From Chloroflexota bacterium (GTDB lineage: Bacteria > Chloroflexota > Dehalococcoidia > Dehalococcoidales > UBA3254): a stretch of DNA of 6,400 nucleotides. Under the pieces are notes generated by a model. It saw only the letters and a list, made by a program, of their open reading frames with translations. It did not search any database and had not been told where the DNA came from. The translations under genes and the position numbers were made by a program. Shown here in pieces: positions 1 to 6,187 of this stretch. The stretch's first letter is position 1, and each line of letters opens with the position of its first letter. Location: assembly GCA_017860765.1 (NCBI GenBank), contig JAGDMY010000087.1, forward strand, positions 1 through 6,400, given 5' to 3'.

Positions 1-127
1 CAGAATTGAGAATTGGGAAGCCCGGCTTAAGGAGCAAGAACAGGAACTGAACGCCCTCAGCGCCGAGATCGGCAGCAGCCGCTTCAAACCGCTGGGGATT
101 GTGAAAAACATCAACGTGCACTGGTAG
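1..127 (+). CDS. C-terminal fragment of an unidentified coiled-coil protein (5' end outside window)
   Basis: An open frame enters from the left edge (first full codon at 2) and ends at TAG 125-127, leaving 41 residues. The fragment begins with a charged, Glu/Gln/Leu-rich helix (ENWEARLKEQEQELNALSAE) with heptad-like spacing of hydrophobic residues, so a short coiled coil is likely. It then ends in a basic and hydrophobic tail, RFKPLGIVKNINVHW. I do not recognise the family. A ribosome binding site and a small gene follow 29 bases later on the same strand, so it is probably the upstream member of the operon that includes the HerA-type ATPase. By analogy with archaeal HerA operons, a nuclease such as NurA or an SbcC/Rad50-type protein would be plausible, but nothing in these 41 residues proves it. 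Coding status is supported by the open frame, clean helix pattern and operon spacing. Confidence 0.6.
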   Translation, partial: RIENWEARLKEQEQELNALSAEIGSSRFKPLGIVKNINVHW

Positions 128-141
128 TATGTTCGCTCAAT

Positions 142-149
142 AAAGGAGG
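142..149 (+). promoter_or_regulatory. Strong Shine-Dalgarno site of the 30-residue basic protein
   Basis: AAAGGAGG is a nearly complete anti-16S match and lies 7 bases before the ATG at 157. It is the strongest ribosome binding site in the window and is the main reason to accept the very short reading frame that follows as a real gene. Confidence 0.75.
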
Positions 150-156
150 ACACAGC

Positions 157-249
157 ATGGGGACTAAAGGCAGACATAATGTCAAGAAACCCAAGATGAC
201 CGCGGCCCAGAAAGTTGACAAGTCGACCAAGAAACAGACCAAAAAATAG
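157..249 (+). CDS. Small lysine-rich basic protein, 30 residues
   Basis: ATG 157 to TAG 247-249 encodes 30 residues, beginning MGTKGRHNVKKPKM and ending STKKQTKK. Ten of the 30 residues are lysine, with one Arg, one His and a single acidic residue (Asp21), giving a net charge near +10. There is no membrane segment, signal peptide or cysteine, and the chain is probably disordered. A near-perfect AAAGGAGG 7 bases before the start argues strongly that it is translated. The composition fits nucleic-acid or ribosome binding, but that is inference. From memory, short MG-K-rich conserved hypotheticals of this general look occur in many bacteria; I cannot confirm homology. It sits 29 bases after the preceding gene and 84 bases before the HAS-barrel gene, so co-transcription is likely. 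Confidence 0.65.
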   Translation: MGTKGRHNVKKPKMTAAQKVDKSTKKQTKK

Positions 250-333
250 TCGCAGGTTCCCGGTTAATCGCGTAAAACAAAAGGGCGTTGTCTGGCGGCA
301 GGCTTGGCTTAATAACTGCCAGGGGGTAGGCTT

Positions 334-945
334 ATGGAAGACGGACTTAGAGTCGGAGAGGTCATCGAATCCTGCACCACGGATTTTGCTGCTCAATGCT
401 ATGAACTTTATCAGCTGCCACCGCTGGGAAGTCTGGTTAAAGCACACTGGGATAGCGCTGCTATCCTGTACGGGGTAGTCTATAAAGCCGCGACGGCCGG
501 TATTGAGCCGGGGAGGCGGCCGATTGCCAGGGGCCAGGATGAGCCCAATGAAGATGAAGTCTATCGCTCTAATCCTCAGCTTCTAAAGCTGCTAAGAAGC
601 GAGTTTTCCGTTCTGGTTATAGGCTATCTGGAGGAAGGCCGAATACGGCAATATTTACCACCCAAACCGGCCCGCATCCACGGCTTTGTCCATCTTTGTA
701 CGGCGGCGGAAGTAAAACAATTCAGCCAGTCCCTGGATTTTCTCAATTTTTTGCTTAAGTCCCGATTGGACATTGGGGTTGAGGAGCTGACAGCGGCTAC
801 ACTACGTCAGATGGGGAAGGTCTACGGAGTGGAAAAGCACGCCTTTCTGGTTTCCGCGGGCAAAGAGCTGGCGACCCTGCTGAGTGCTGATTACAATCAG
901 CTCAAAACTATCCTGAAAGGACTTAAAAATGATGCCATCGCGTGA
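334..945 (+). CDS. HAS-barrel domain protein, HerA-associated
   Basis: This is a 203-residue soluble protein. Residues 7-55 (VGEVIESCTTDFAAQCYEL, then LGSLVKAHW and ILYGVVYKA) have the glycine- and beta-strand-rich pattern of the HAS-barrel, the small barrel normally found at the N-terminus of HerA helicases and F/A-type ATP synthases. The following stretch (residues 57-120, with GIEPGRRPIARG, VYRSNPQLLKLLRSEF, RQYLPPKPARIHGFVH) resembles what I recall of a stand-alone HAS-barrel family in cyanobacteria and Clostridia. Residues 125-200 are helical and hydrophilic, with no recognised domain. No nuclease or ATPase motif is visible. The start at 334 is supported by AGGGGG at 321-326, 7 bases upstream. 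Its last 17 bases overlap the HerA gene, implying coupled translation and probably a physical partnership, perhaps as an adaptor for the motor. The family is fairly sure; the role is inferred. Confidence 0.75.
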   Translation: MEDGLRVGEVIESCTTDFAAQCYELYQLPPLGSLVKAHWDSAAILYGVVYKAATAGIEPGRRPIARGQDEPNEDEVYRSNPQLLKLLRSEFSVLVIGYLEEGRIRQYLPPKPARIHGFVHLCTAAEVKQFSQSLDFLNFLLKSRLDIGVEELTAATLRQMGKVYGVEKHAFLVSAGKELATLLSADYNQLKTILKGLKNDAIA

Positions 946-2563
946 AAATTTAGAACCCCCAAGGCGTTTAGGGGTAGTTATCGAGGGCTCCCTGACTCAC
1001 GGGATCGAAGTTAAACTCGATGGTTCGGCGTCAGTTGAGGATATGGCGGTGGGCCGCTATGTCACTATCCAGGGGAAAAAACGTCGCTTCTTTGGCATGA
1101 TTACCGATGTTAGCCTGGGCGTAGTTGACCAGAGGATTAATGTCACCCCTGCGGATGCCTCTGAGCCCTTTTTAGCTGAAGTCTTGTCCGGCATCAGCAC
1201 CTACGGAACGCTGCATATCCTGCCGATGTTGACGATCGGTACGGATGTGGTGGGTGCTGAAGGACCCCAGCCTGTCAAGACCGTGCCCAGCCATTTTTCT
1301 GCGGTAAATGTAGCTTCACAGGGGGACGTAGAGCTGGTCTTCGGCGGCGAAGATGAGAAAAAATTCTATATCGGTACGCCTCTCGATATGGAGACCAAAA
1401 TTTGTTTGGACCTGGCCGAATTCGTAAAACGTTCCAACGGGATCTTCGGCAAAAGCGGGACCGGCAAGACCTTTCTTACCCGTCTCCTTCTTATCGGCAT
1501 GCTCCAAAAAAGTACGGCGGTCAACCTGGTCTTTGATATGCATAATGAGTATGGCTGGGAAGGCCGCAGCGAAAGCGGGTATAAAGTCAAAGCCCTTAAG
1601 CAGCTCTTCCCGGAAAGGGTGGCGGTATTCACCCTGGATGAGGAAAGCTCGCGACGCCGCAGAGTCAGCACCGATGCCGTAGTGCGTCTGGGCTACGATG
1701 ATATTGAACCGGAAGATATTGTTTTGCTCAGGCAGACTTTGAATTTGACCGAACCCGCAGTGCAGGCCACTTATCAATTGGCCCGCCGCTTTGGCGATAA
1801 AAAGTGGATTCAAGCCTGTCTTAATATGGAGAACAACGAAGAGACCCAGGCCCTGCTGAAAAACTTGAATATCCATGAAGCGACCTTCGGCAACTTAAGG
1901 CGTGGTCTGGAGGCCATCAGGCGTTTGCCTTTTCTATCTCCCACTGCCCAGGAAAACCCGGTGGAGCGTATCTTGAAATACCTGGACAGCGGCATGAACG
2001 TGGTGCTGGAGTTTGGCCGCTATACCGATTTAACAGCCTATATTCTGGTGGCCAACCTGCTCAGCCGGCGGATATATAACCAGTATCGGGAGAGGACGGA
2101 AAAAGCTTTGGGAGAAGAAGTCAAGCCTCCCAGGCCCCTGGTCATAACCATTGAGGAAGCCCATAAGTTCCTCAATCCGGAGGTTGCCAATCAGACCATT
2201 TTCGGTACCATTGCCCGCGAGATGAGAAAGTATAATGTGACTCTACTGGTAATCGATCAGCGGCCCAGCGGCATTGATGAAGAGGTGATGTCGCAGATCG
2301 GTACCAAGATTACCTGTCTGCTGGACAACGAACGGGACATTGATAGCGTCCTCACCGGGGTTTCCGGCAAGAATGAGTTGAGGAGCGTGCTGGCGCGACT
2401 GGAAGCCAAACAGCAGGTGCTTATTTTCGGTCATGCCGTGCCCATGCCGGTGGTGGTGCGTACCCGCGAATATGGTTCGGCTGAATCTTACAAGAGCCTG
2501 TTTGAGAGCAATAGGCTGGACAGCCAGCGGATAGAAAAAGAGATCCAGGACTTGTGGGGATAA
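929..2563 (+). CDS. HerA/DUF87-family DNA-translocating ATPase
   Basis: This 544-residue protein has the HerA layout. An N-terminal HAS-barrel covers about residues 12-72 (RRLGVVIEG, then GRYVTIQGKKRRFFGMITDV). The RecA-like core starts with Walker A GKSGTGKT at 174-181, followed by the HerA-typical FDMHNEYG at 202-209. A largely helical insert runs from about 215 to 350. Walker B with tandem glutamates lies at 404-415 (LVITIEEAHKFL), and a sensor/arginine-finger region at 426-460 contains IAREMRKYNVTLL, IDQRPSGIDEEVMSQIGT and candidate finger R430. HerA proteins form FtsK-like hexamers that pump double-stranded DNA, usually with the NurA nuclease, in end resection and sometimes in phage defence. 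Two tandem ATG codons occur at 929 and 932; an AAAGGA 7 bases before 929 favours the first. All catalytic motifs are intact. HerA-type is very likely; the specific pathway is unknown because no NurA is visible in the window. Confidence 0.92.
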   Translation: MMPSRENLEPPRRLGVVIEGSLTHGIEVKLDGSASVEDMAVGRYVTIQGKKRRFFGMITDVSLGVVDQRINVTPADASEPFLAEVLSGISTYGTLHILPMLTIGTDVVGAEGPQPVKTVPSHFSAVNVASQGDVELVFGGEDEKKFYIGTPLDMETKICLDLAEFVKRSNGIFGKSGTGKTFLTRLLLIGMLQKSTAVNLVFDMHNEYGWEGRSESGYKVKALKQLFPERVAVFTLDEESSRRRRVSTDAVVRLGYDDIEPEDIVLLRQTLNLTEPAVQATYQLARRFGDKKWIQACLNMENNEETQALLKNLNIHEATFGNLRRGLEAIRRLPFLSPTAQENPVERILKYLDSGMNVVLEFGRYTDLTAYILVANLLSRRIYNQYRERTEKALGEEVKPPRPLVITIEEAHKFLNPEVANQTIFGTIAREMRKYNVTLLVIDQRPSGIDEEVMSQIGTKITCLLDNERDIDSVLTGVSGKNELRSVLARLEAKQQVLIFGHAVPMPVVVRTREYGSAESYKSLFESNRLDSQRIEKEIQDLWG

Positions 2564-2585
2564 GGCAACGGGGGAAGCAGAAGCT

Positions 2586-3104
2586 ATGAAGACGATACTA
2601 TCGAAACGGGATATTTTTAATCTTATTGGGGGTACACCTCCCCTGGTCGAGGACTATGTCGATCTGGAAGAGCAGCTGCAGCCGAACGGTTTCGACCTGA
2701 CACTCAGGGGGGTAGCTATGATTCAGTCCGCCGGGAGAATCGGGCAGTCCAATGCTCAGCGGATGGTCTCCAGCCTGGCACCGCTGATGTTCGACAGCCA
2801 GGATTTTATGGAGTTGATCCCGGGGGCTTATGTCATTACTTACAATGAGGTTGTTCATTTACCGAAGAATGTCATGGCCCTGGGCGCCCCGCGCTCCAGC
2901 CTCCTGCGCTGTGGGGTAACGGTGCATATGGCGGTATGGGACGCCGGCTATTCCGGCCGCTCCCAGTCTCTGATGATAACCTATAACCCTCAGGGCTTTC
3001 GCGTCCAGAAAAATGCCCGCATAGCCCAGCTGGTTTTTTTTGAGATGGCGGACGATACTGAAGGTTACCGGGGGACTTATCAAGGCGAAAATACCGGCCA
3101 ATGA
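2586..3104 (+). CDS. dUTPase / dCTP deaminase-fold protein, probably dUTP-hydrolysing
   Basis: This 172-residue protein belongs to the trimeric dUTPase/Dcd superfamily. It opens with MKTILSKRDI, like the Dcd N-terminus. It has motif QPNGFDLTL at 32-40, the phosphate-binding PRSSLLRCGV at 102-111, WDAGYSGR at 118-125 with the conserved Asp119, QLVFFEM at 148-154, and a Dcd/DUT-like C-terminal YRGTYQG at 161-167. In dCTP deaminases a catalytic Glu lies about ten residues after the equivalent of Asp119. Here that area reads SQSLMITYN and contains no Glu before residue 153, so deamination is unlikely and dUTP hydrolysis (dUTP to dUMP plus pyrophosphate) is the better guess. The gene starts 22 bases after HerA with only a weak site (GGGGGAAG, about 9-11 bases upstream), so it probably depends on the same transcript. 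An unusual or inactive member cannot be excluded. Confidence 0.8.
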   Translation: MKTILSKRDIFNLIGGTPPLVEDYVDLEEQLQPNGFDLTLRGVAMIQSAGRIGQSNAQRMVSSLAPLMFDSQDFMELIPGAYVITYNEVVHLPKNVMALGAPRSSLLRCGVTVHMAVWDAGYSGRSQSLMITYNPQGFRVQKNARIAQLVFFEMADDTEGYRGTYQGENTGQ

Positions 3105-3132
3105 TATAGCTGGTCCTGATTAAAGCGGATAT

Positions 3133-4056
3133 CTATACCACCAGATTTAAAGCCCTGGGCAAGATTTGGAAGGAAACCGGACCTTCTCCCAGGATCTCGC
3201 CATCGGCATGCAGGAGAAACCTCTGGGGCGAATGGATAGTAATTCGGGTATCTTTTTCTAATCTGACCTTGGGATAGTCCAGGTGGGTTCCTTTATAGAC
3301 CCTCGGGAATACCCTGATCAGCTCGATTTTACCGAAATCCCCCACTATCACCATATCGAAAAGACCATCGTCCAACCGGGCTTCAGGGGCAATTTGCATG
3401 CCGCCACCGAAATACTTCCCGTTGGCGATGACCATGCTCAACACTTTAGCTTCTTCGACTGCTTTGTCTCCAATTTGGAATTCGACAGGTTTATTGCGAT
3501 AGCCCAGCAAAGACAGGACCAGGCCGGTCAGATAGGGAATCGTCCCGCCGAAGAATTTGGGAATTTTGTCTGTTGTACGCACGACCGTGGCGTCAAAACC
3601 TATTCCGGCGGAATTAACGAAATAGCGTTTGCAAACCTGCGCCTTCTTGCGGTATTCTACCAGGCCAACATCAACTGTCAGCTGGTGAGGATCGATTAAG
3701 CTGGAACAAGCCCGGGCAAAATCGCGGGGTATGCCAATCGAGCGGGAGAGGTCGCTGCCGGTTCCGGTGCAGATCACGCCCAAAGCGGTTTCCCGGGCAT
3801 TGGAGGTCTGCATAATGCCGTTGGCAACCTCATGCACCGTGCCGTCACCCCCTACTGCTACCAGGTACCGGCATCCATCACCGGCAGCAGCTTTAGCGAG
3901 TTCGATGCCGTGGCCTTTGCCCTCGGTGAATTGAAAATCGAAGGAGAGGCCGGCGTTCTTCAATAATTCCCGAATACCGGGCCACTTGCGGTGGGTCGAG
4001 TTCGCCCCCGCAGCTGGATTAACAATAACTTTAGCGTGTAATTTCATTGAGGCCAT
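3133..4056 (-). CDS. Diacylglycerol/lipid kinase family protein (YegS/DgkB/BmrU type)
   Basis: This 307-residue protein has the DAGK-catalytic fold. It shows NPAAG at 13-17, the nucleotide-binding GGDGT at 69-73, GTGSDLSRSIGIP at 98-110 (the family usually has GTxND-AR), FVNSAGIGFDA at 146-156, a glycine-rich NGKYFGGGMQIAPEA at 212-226 followed by LDDGLFD, and HADGE at 283-287 near the end. Family members phosphorylate diacylglycerol or related lipids with ATP at the inner membrane face, recycling diacylglycerol into phosphatidic acid; some have other lipid or isoprenoid substrates. No transmembrane segment is evident, as in soluble DgkB. The start at 4056 is favoured over the more family-like MKLH at 4047 because GGAG lies 5 bases before it, within the last codons of the deaminase gene. 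It is the last gene of the minus-strand run. The family is secure; the substrate is not. Confidence 0.9.
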   Translation of the reverse strand: MASMKLHAKVIVNPAAGANSTHRKWPGIRELLKNAGLSFDFQFTEGKGHGIELAKAAAGDGCRYLVAVGGDGTVHEVANGIMQTSNARETALGVICTGTGSDLSRSIGIPRDFARACSSLIDPHQLTVDVGLVEYRKKAQVCKRYFVNSAGIGFDATVVRTTDKIPKFFGGTIPYLTGLVLSLLGYRNKPVEFQIGDKAVEEAKVLSMVIANGKYFGGGMQIAPEARLDDGLFDMVIVGDFGKIELIRVFPRVYKGTHLDYPKVRLEKDTRITIHSPQRFLLHADGEILGEGPVSFQILPRALNLVV

Positions 4057-4058
4057 CT

Positions 4059-4532
4059 CTACTCCAGGCAGGCAATTTGGGAGGAAGGTTTTTCTTTCAG
4101 ATCCAACTGAATGCCGGCTTCTTTGAATAAGGACAGAAACTCGTCGTCACTATAGCGGCCGAAGCTGACAAAGCGTTCAATCTGGGCATTCACCAGCATT
4201 TTGGCGCATAATACGCACGGGGTATGAGTGCAATAGATTGTGCTTCCTCTGATGCTGACGCCATGAAGTGCGGCTTGAATGATGATGTTTTGCTCAGCGT
4301 GCACCGCACGGCAGATCTCGTGCCTTTTGCCGGAAGGAATTCCCATTTCGTCCCGCAAGCAGCCCAGCTCCAAACAGTCGTGGAGTCCGGAAGGGGCTCC
4401 GTTGTATCCCGTGGCCAGAATATGCTTGCCGGCTACTGCCACCGCGCCGATGTGGTGTCTGACGCAGGTCGCCCGCTCTGCGATCACCATGGCTATTTTT
4501 AGAAAATATTCATCAATATCCGGTCTTGTCAT
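4059..4532 (-). CDS. dCMP deaminase (ComEB-like cytidine/deoxycytidylate deaminase family)
   Basis: This 157-residue protein carries the zinc deaminase signature: HAEQN at 78-82 (zinc ligand His78 and proton-shuttling Glu80) and TPCVLCAK at 104-111 (zinc ligands Cys106 and Cys109). The segment between Cys53 and Cys74 (with CLELGC, then GIPSGKRHEIC) is typical of ComEB-like clostridial dCMP deaminases and may hold a second, structural metal through Cys53, Cys58, His71 and Cys74. The reaction is dCMP to dUMP, feeding thymidylate synthase; the enzyme is cytosolic and in this family usually allosterically controlled by dCTP and dTTP. Length is normal. It starts 23 bases after the kinase stop and has no good Shine-Dalgarno sequence (only AGGG about 16 bases away), so translation may depend on the upstream gene. 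The comEB name comes from competence operons; no competence genes are seen here. Confidence 0.92.
   Translation of the reverse strand: MTRPDIDEYFLKIAMVIAERATCVRHHIGAVAVAGKHILATGYNGAPSGLHDCLELGCLRDEMGIPSGKRHEICRAVHAEQNIIIQAALHGVSIRGSTIYCTHTPCVLCAKMLVNAQIERFVSFGRYSDDEFLSLFKEAGIQLDLKEKPSSQIACLE
4062..4065 (-). promoter_or_regulatory. Ribosome binding site of the lipid kinase, inside the deaminase stop region
   Basis: GGAG on the minus strand sits 5 bases before the ATG at 4056 and overlaps the penultimate codons of the dCMP deaminase gene, whose stop is at 4059-4061. The spacing suits 4056 and is too long (14 bases) for the alternative ATG at 4047. The arrangement implies translational coupling of the two genes. 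Confidence 0.55.
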
Positions 4533-4555
4533 TTTTCTATTTTCAAACCCTAATA

Positions 4556-5110
4556 TTACACTGCTTTACTTAAGAGAGCAAGTATAGCCTCAGCCTGTTG
4601 CCGCAGATCTATCAGGCTCGATTCATTAATAATAGTAAAATCCGCCATAGAAATCGGGCCACCCTTGGCGAGGTTTTCAATCTCAGATTTATCCCGACTG
4701 GCAGCTTCTCCGGGACTCAGAGCACGCTGGCTCCTGCGGGCCAGGCGTTCGTAGCGAGTCCTGGGCGAGGCATACACGGCTATGACGAAGAATTTAGGGC
4801 CGTAGTAAGACCTGAAGGCCAGGTATTCCTCCCAGGAGTAGAGGCCATCTGCCACTACATTGGCATTTTCCAGGGCGGCATCAATCCGGGGCTGGTTCAG
4901 GATGGCATAAGCTGCCATGCCCAGTTCTTGCCGGAGAAGTTCGCGGCAGTAGCGCTCGCCGGATTCATTTCTTTGGAGGCTCCTCTTCTTTATCTCATCA
5001 TCGGTGATATCGCCAAACCTGACTCTGATGAACCCATGGTTTTCGAAGACCCGAGCCACCTCTGATTTGCCGCTGCCTGCCATGCCAACAATCGCCACTA
5101 CTTTTTTCAT
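4556..5110 (-). CDS. Small P-loop nucleotide kinase, UPF0200 / dephospho-CoA kinase-like
   Basis: This 184-residue protein starts MKKVVAIVGMAGSGKS, with Walker A GMAGSGKS at 9-16 directly after the first beta strand. A GD motif follows at 33-34 (RFGDITDDEI). An acidic and aromatic segment occurs at 85-100 (VVADGLYSWEEYLAFR). A basic LID-like stretch (RTRYERLARRS) lies at 117-127, and the end ADFTIINESSLIDL at 156-169 is typical of adenylate-kinase/CoaE folds. The overall pattern is closest to what I recall of archaeal UPF0200 putative kinases. ATP-dependent phosphorylation of a nucleotide-like small molecule is likely; the substrate is unknown. Being next to dCMP deaminase makes a deoxynucleotide monophosphate attractive, but that is inference from context. 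The start cannot lie much further downstream without losing the first strand. It has its own promoter and only a weak GAAAG before the ATG. Confidence 0.8.
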   Translation of the reverse strand: MKKVVAIVGMAGSGKSEVARVFENHGFIRVRFGDITDDEIKKRSLQRNESGERYCRELLRQELGMAAYAILNQPRIDAALENANVVADGLYSWEEYLAFRSYYGPKFFVIAVYASPRTRYERLARRSQRALSPGEAASRDKSEIENLAKGGPISMADFTIINESSLIDLRQQAEAILALLSKAV

Positions 5111-5124
5111 CTTTCGTTCAACTA

Positions 5125-5153
5125 ATTATACGGAAGGAAGGCTGAAATGACAA
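5125..5153 (-). promoter_or_regulatory. SigmaA-type promoter upstream of the P-loop kinase
   Basis: On the minus strand, TTGTCA (5153-5148, five of six matches to TTGACA) is followed after exactly 17 bases by a perfect TATAAT (5130-5125). It lies in the 64-base AT-rich gap between the MoxR stop and the kinase start. Transcription would begin near 5117-5119, only about 7-9 bases before the ATG at 5110, giving an almost leaderless message. It would drive kinase, dCMP deaminase and lipid kinase independently of MoxR. No hairpin terminator is visible after MoxR, so read-through transcription may add to it. Confidence 0.65.
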
Positions 5154-5174
5154 TGAGTTAAAAAGTATAAAGGT

Positions 5175-6155
5175 TTAATTTTCTTCCACCGGTACGGGCA
5201 CTTTGGAGAGGATTTCCTTAATTATTTCATCGCTGGAATGTCCCCTCAGACGGGCTTCAGTCCTGGCAATAATGCGATGTGCCAGGGTGGGCCTGGCCAG
5301 GTACTTAACGTCGTCGGGGATGACGTAGCCGCGTCCGCGGATGGCAGCCAGAGTTTGGGAGGCCTGGTGCAGTCCCAGTGAGGCGCGCGGACTGGCCCCC
5401 AGTTTGATATCTGCATGTATCCGGGTGGCCCGGATGATCTCCACTATATAATTTCGTATGGAATCTTCCACAAAGACCTGCCGGCAGAGTTTTTGCAGTT
5501 TCAGCAACTCCTGGGAATCAGTGACCGCGGTGAGGGTGTCCAGGGGATTTTCCTGCTCAAATCGGGTCAAAATGGTCCCCTCTTCCTCCGCAGAAGGATA
5601 ACCGATGCGCAGACAGAGTAAAAAACGGTCCAACTGGGCCTCGGGGAGAGGGAAAGTGCCTTCCAGTTCAATGGGGTTCTGAGTCGCCATAAGCATGAAA
5701 GGCCGGGGCAGGTGTACAGTTTCCATATCGATTGTCACCTGCTGTTCCTGCATGGCTTCCAGAAGTGCGGACTGGGTCCGCGGGGTGGCGCGGTTAATTT
5801 CATCTACCAGCACAATATTGGTCATAATTGGTCCCGGCCGAAATTCAAACGAGCCCGTTTTCTGGTTATAAAACTGGATTCCGGTGACGTCGGAGGGGAG
5901 GAGGTCGGGGGTACATTGGATGCGGTGGAAGCCACAGCCCAGCGAGCGGGCTGCAGCCTTGGCCAGCATGGTCTTGCCCAGCCCGGGCACATCCTCCATC
6001 AGGACATTACCCTCGCAAAGCAGGGCTGCCAGCACCAGTTCGGTAACCTCTTTTTTACCGACGATGACTTTAGCGACGTTTTCTATTATCTTATCAGCCA
6101 GCTCCTTGACCAGTTGTATTTGGGCTGAGTTGGCCTGTCCTGTGATTGCCTCCAT
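5175..6155 (-). CDS. MoxR-family AAA+ ATPase
   Basis: This 326-residue protein is a full-length MoxR ATPase. Walker A is DVPGLGKT at 55-62, Walker B IVLVDEINRA at 114-123, and the family signature TQSALLEAMQE at 127-137. Sensor 1 is ATQNP at 157-161, the arginine-finger region FPLPEAQLDRF at 168-178 (Arg177), and sensor 2 GASPRAS at 253-259 (Arg257). MoxR proteins are hexameric chaperone-like ATPases that help assemble or activate partner proteins, commonly encoded with DUF58 (VWA-like) and transglutaminase/DUF4129 membrane proteins, often tied to envelope functions. The start at 6155 has AGGGGG (6169-6164) 8 bases upstream. A DUF4129 gene ends 32 bases before it on the same strand, but the usual DUF58 gene does not follow; it may lie further upstream outside the window. 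The family is secure; the client is unknown. Confidence 0.94.
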   Translation of the reverse strand: MEAITGQANSAQIQLVKELADKIIENVAKVIVGKKEVTELVLAALLCEGNVLMEDVPGLGKTMLAKAAARSLGCGFHRIQCTPDLLPSDVTGIQFYNQKTGSFEFRPGPIMTNIVLVDEINRATPRTQSALLEAMQEQQVTIDMETVHLPRPFMLMATQNPIELEGTFPLPEAQLDRFLLCLRIGYPSAEEEGTILTRFEQENPLDTLTAVTDSQELLKLQKLCRQVFVEDSIRNYIVEIIRATRIHADIKLGASPRASLGLHQASQTLAAIRGRGYVIPDDVKYLARPTLAHRIIARTEARLRGHSSDEIIKEILSKVPVPVEEN

Positions 6156-6187
6156 GAGATTTACCCCCTGCTATGAGTGTTCTATTT

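Noticed and set aside
288..316. Possible promoter before the HAS-barrel gene: TTGTCT, 17 bases, AATAAC
   Set aside because: Both boxes match only four of six positions, which is expected often by chance; spacing alone is not enough.
292..322. Inverted repeats CTGGC/GCCAG and GGCAG/CTGCC just before the HAS-barrel ribosome binding site
   Set aside because: Only 5-base stems that exclude each other, with loops of 14 or more bases and no T-tract; too weak to call a terminator or translational switch.
215..478. An 87-residue + strand frame overlapping the small basic gene and the HAS-barrel gene
   Set aside because: It starts at a TTG inside the 30-residue gene, has no ribosome binding site, shows no family pattern and overlaps the well-supported gene at 334 in another frame.
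1316..1876. A 186-residue antisense frame (and shorter ones at 1366-1671, 1810-1995 and 2243-2434) opposite the HerA gene
   Set aside because: These lie wholly within a gene with intact catalytic motifs; their proteins look like reverse-frame shadows without start signals or recognisable domains.
3283..3699. A 138-residue + strand frame opposite the lipid kinase, and similar frames opposite the deaminase and P-loop kinase (4224-4587, 4598-5065)
   Set aside because: Each is fully antisense to a gene with clear family motifs and has no independent evidence of coding.
5712..6128. A 138-residue + strand frame (and 5884-6201, 5415-5621) opposite MoxR
   Set aside because: It is antisense to conserved MoxR motifs, His/Gly/Gln-rich as expected of a shadow, and has no ribosome binding site.
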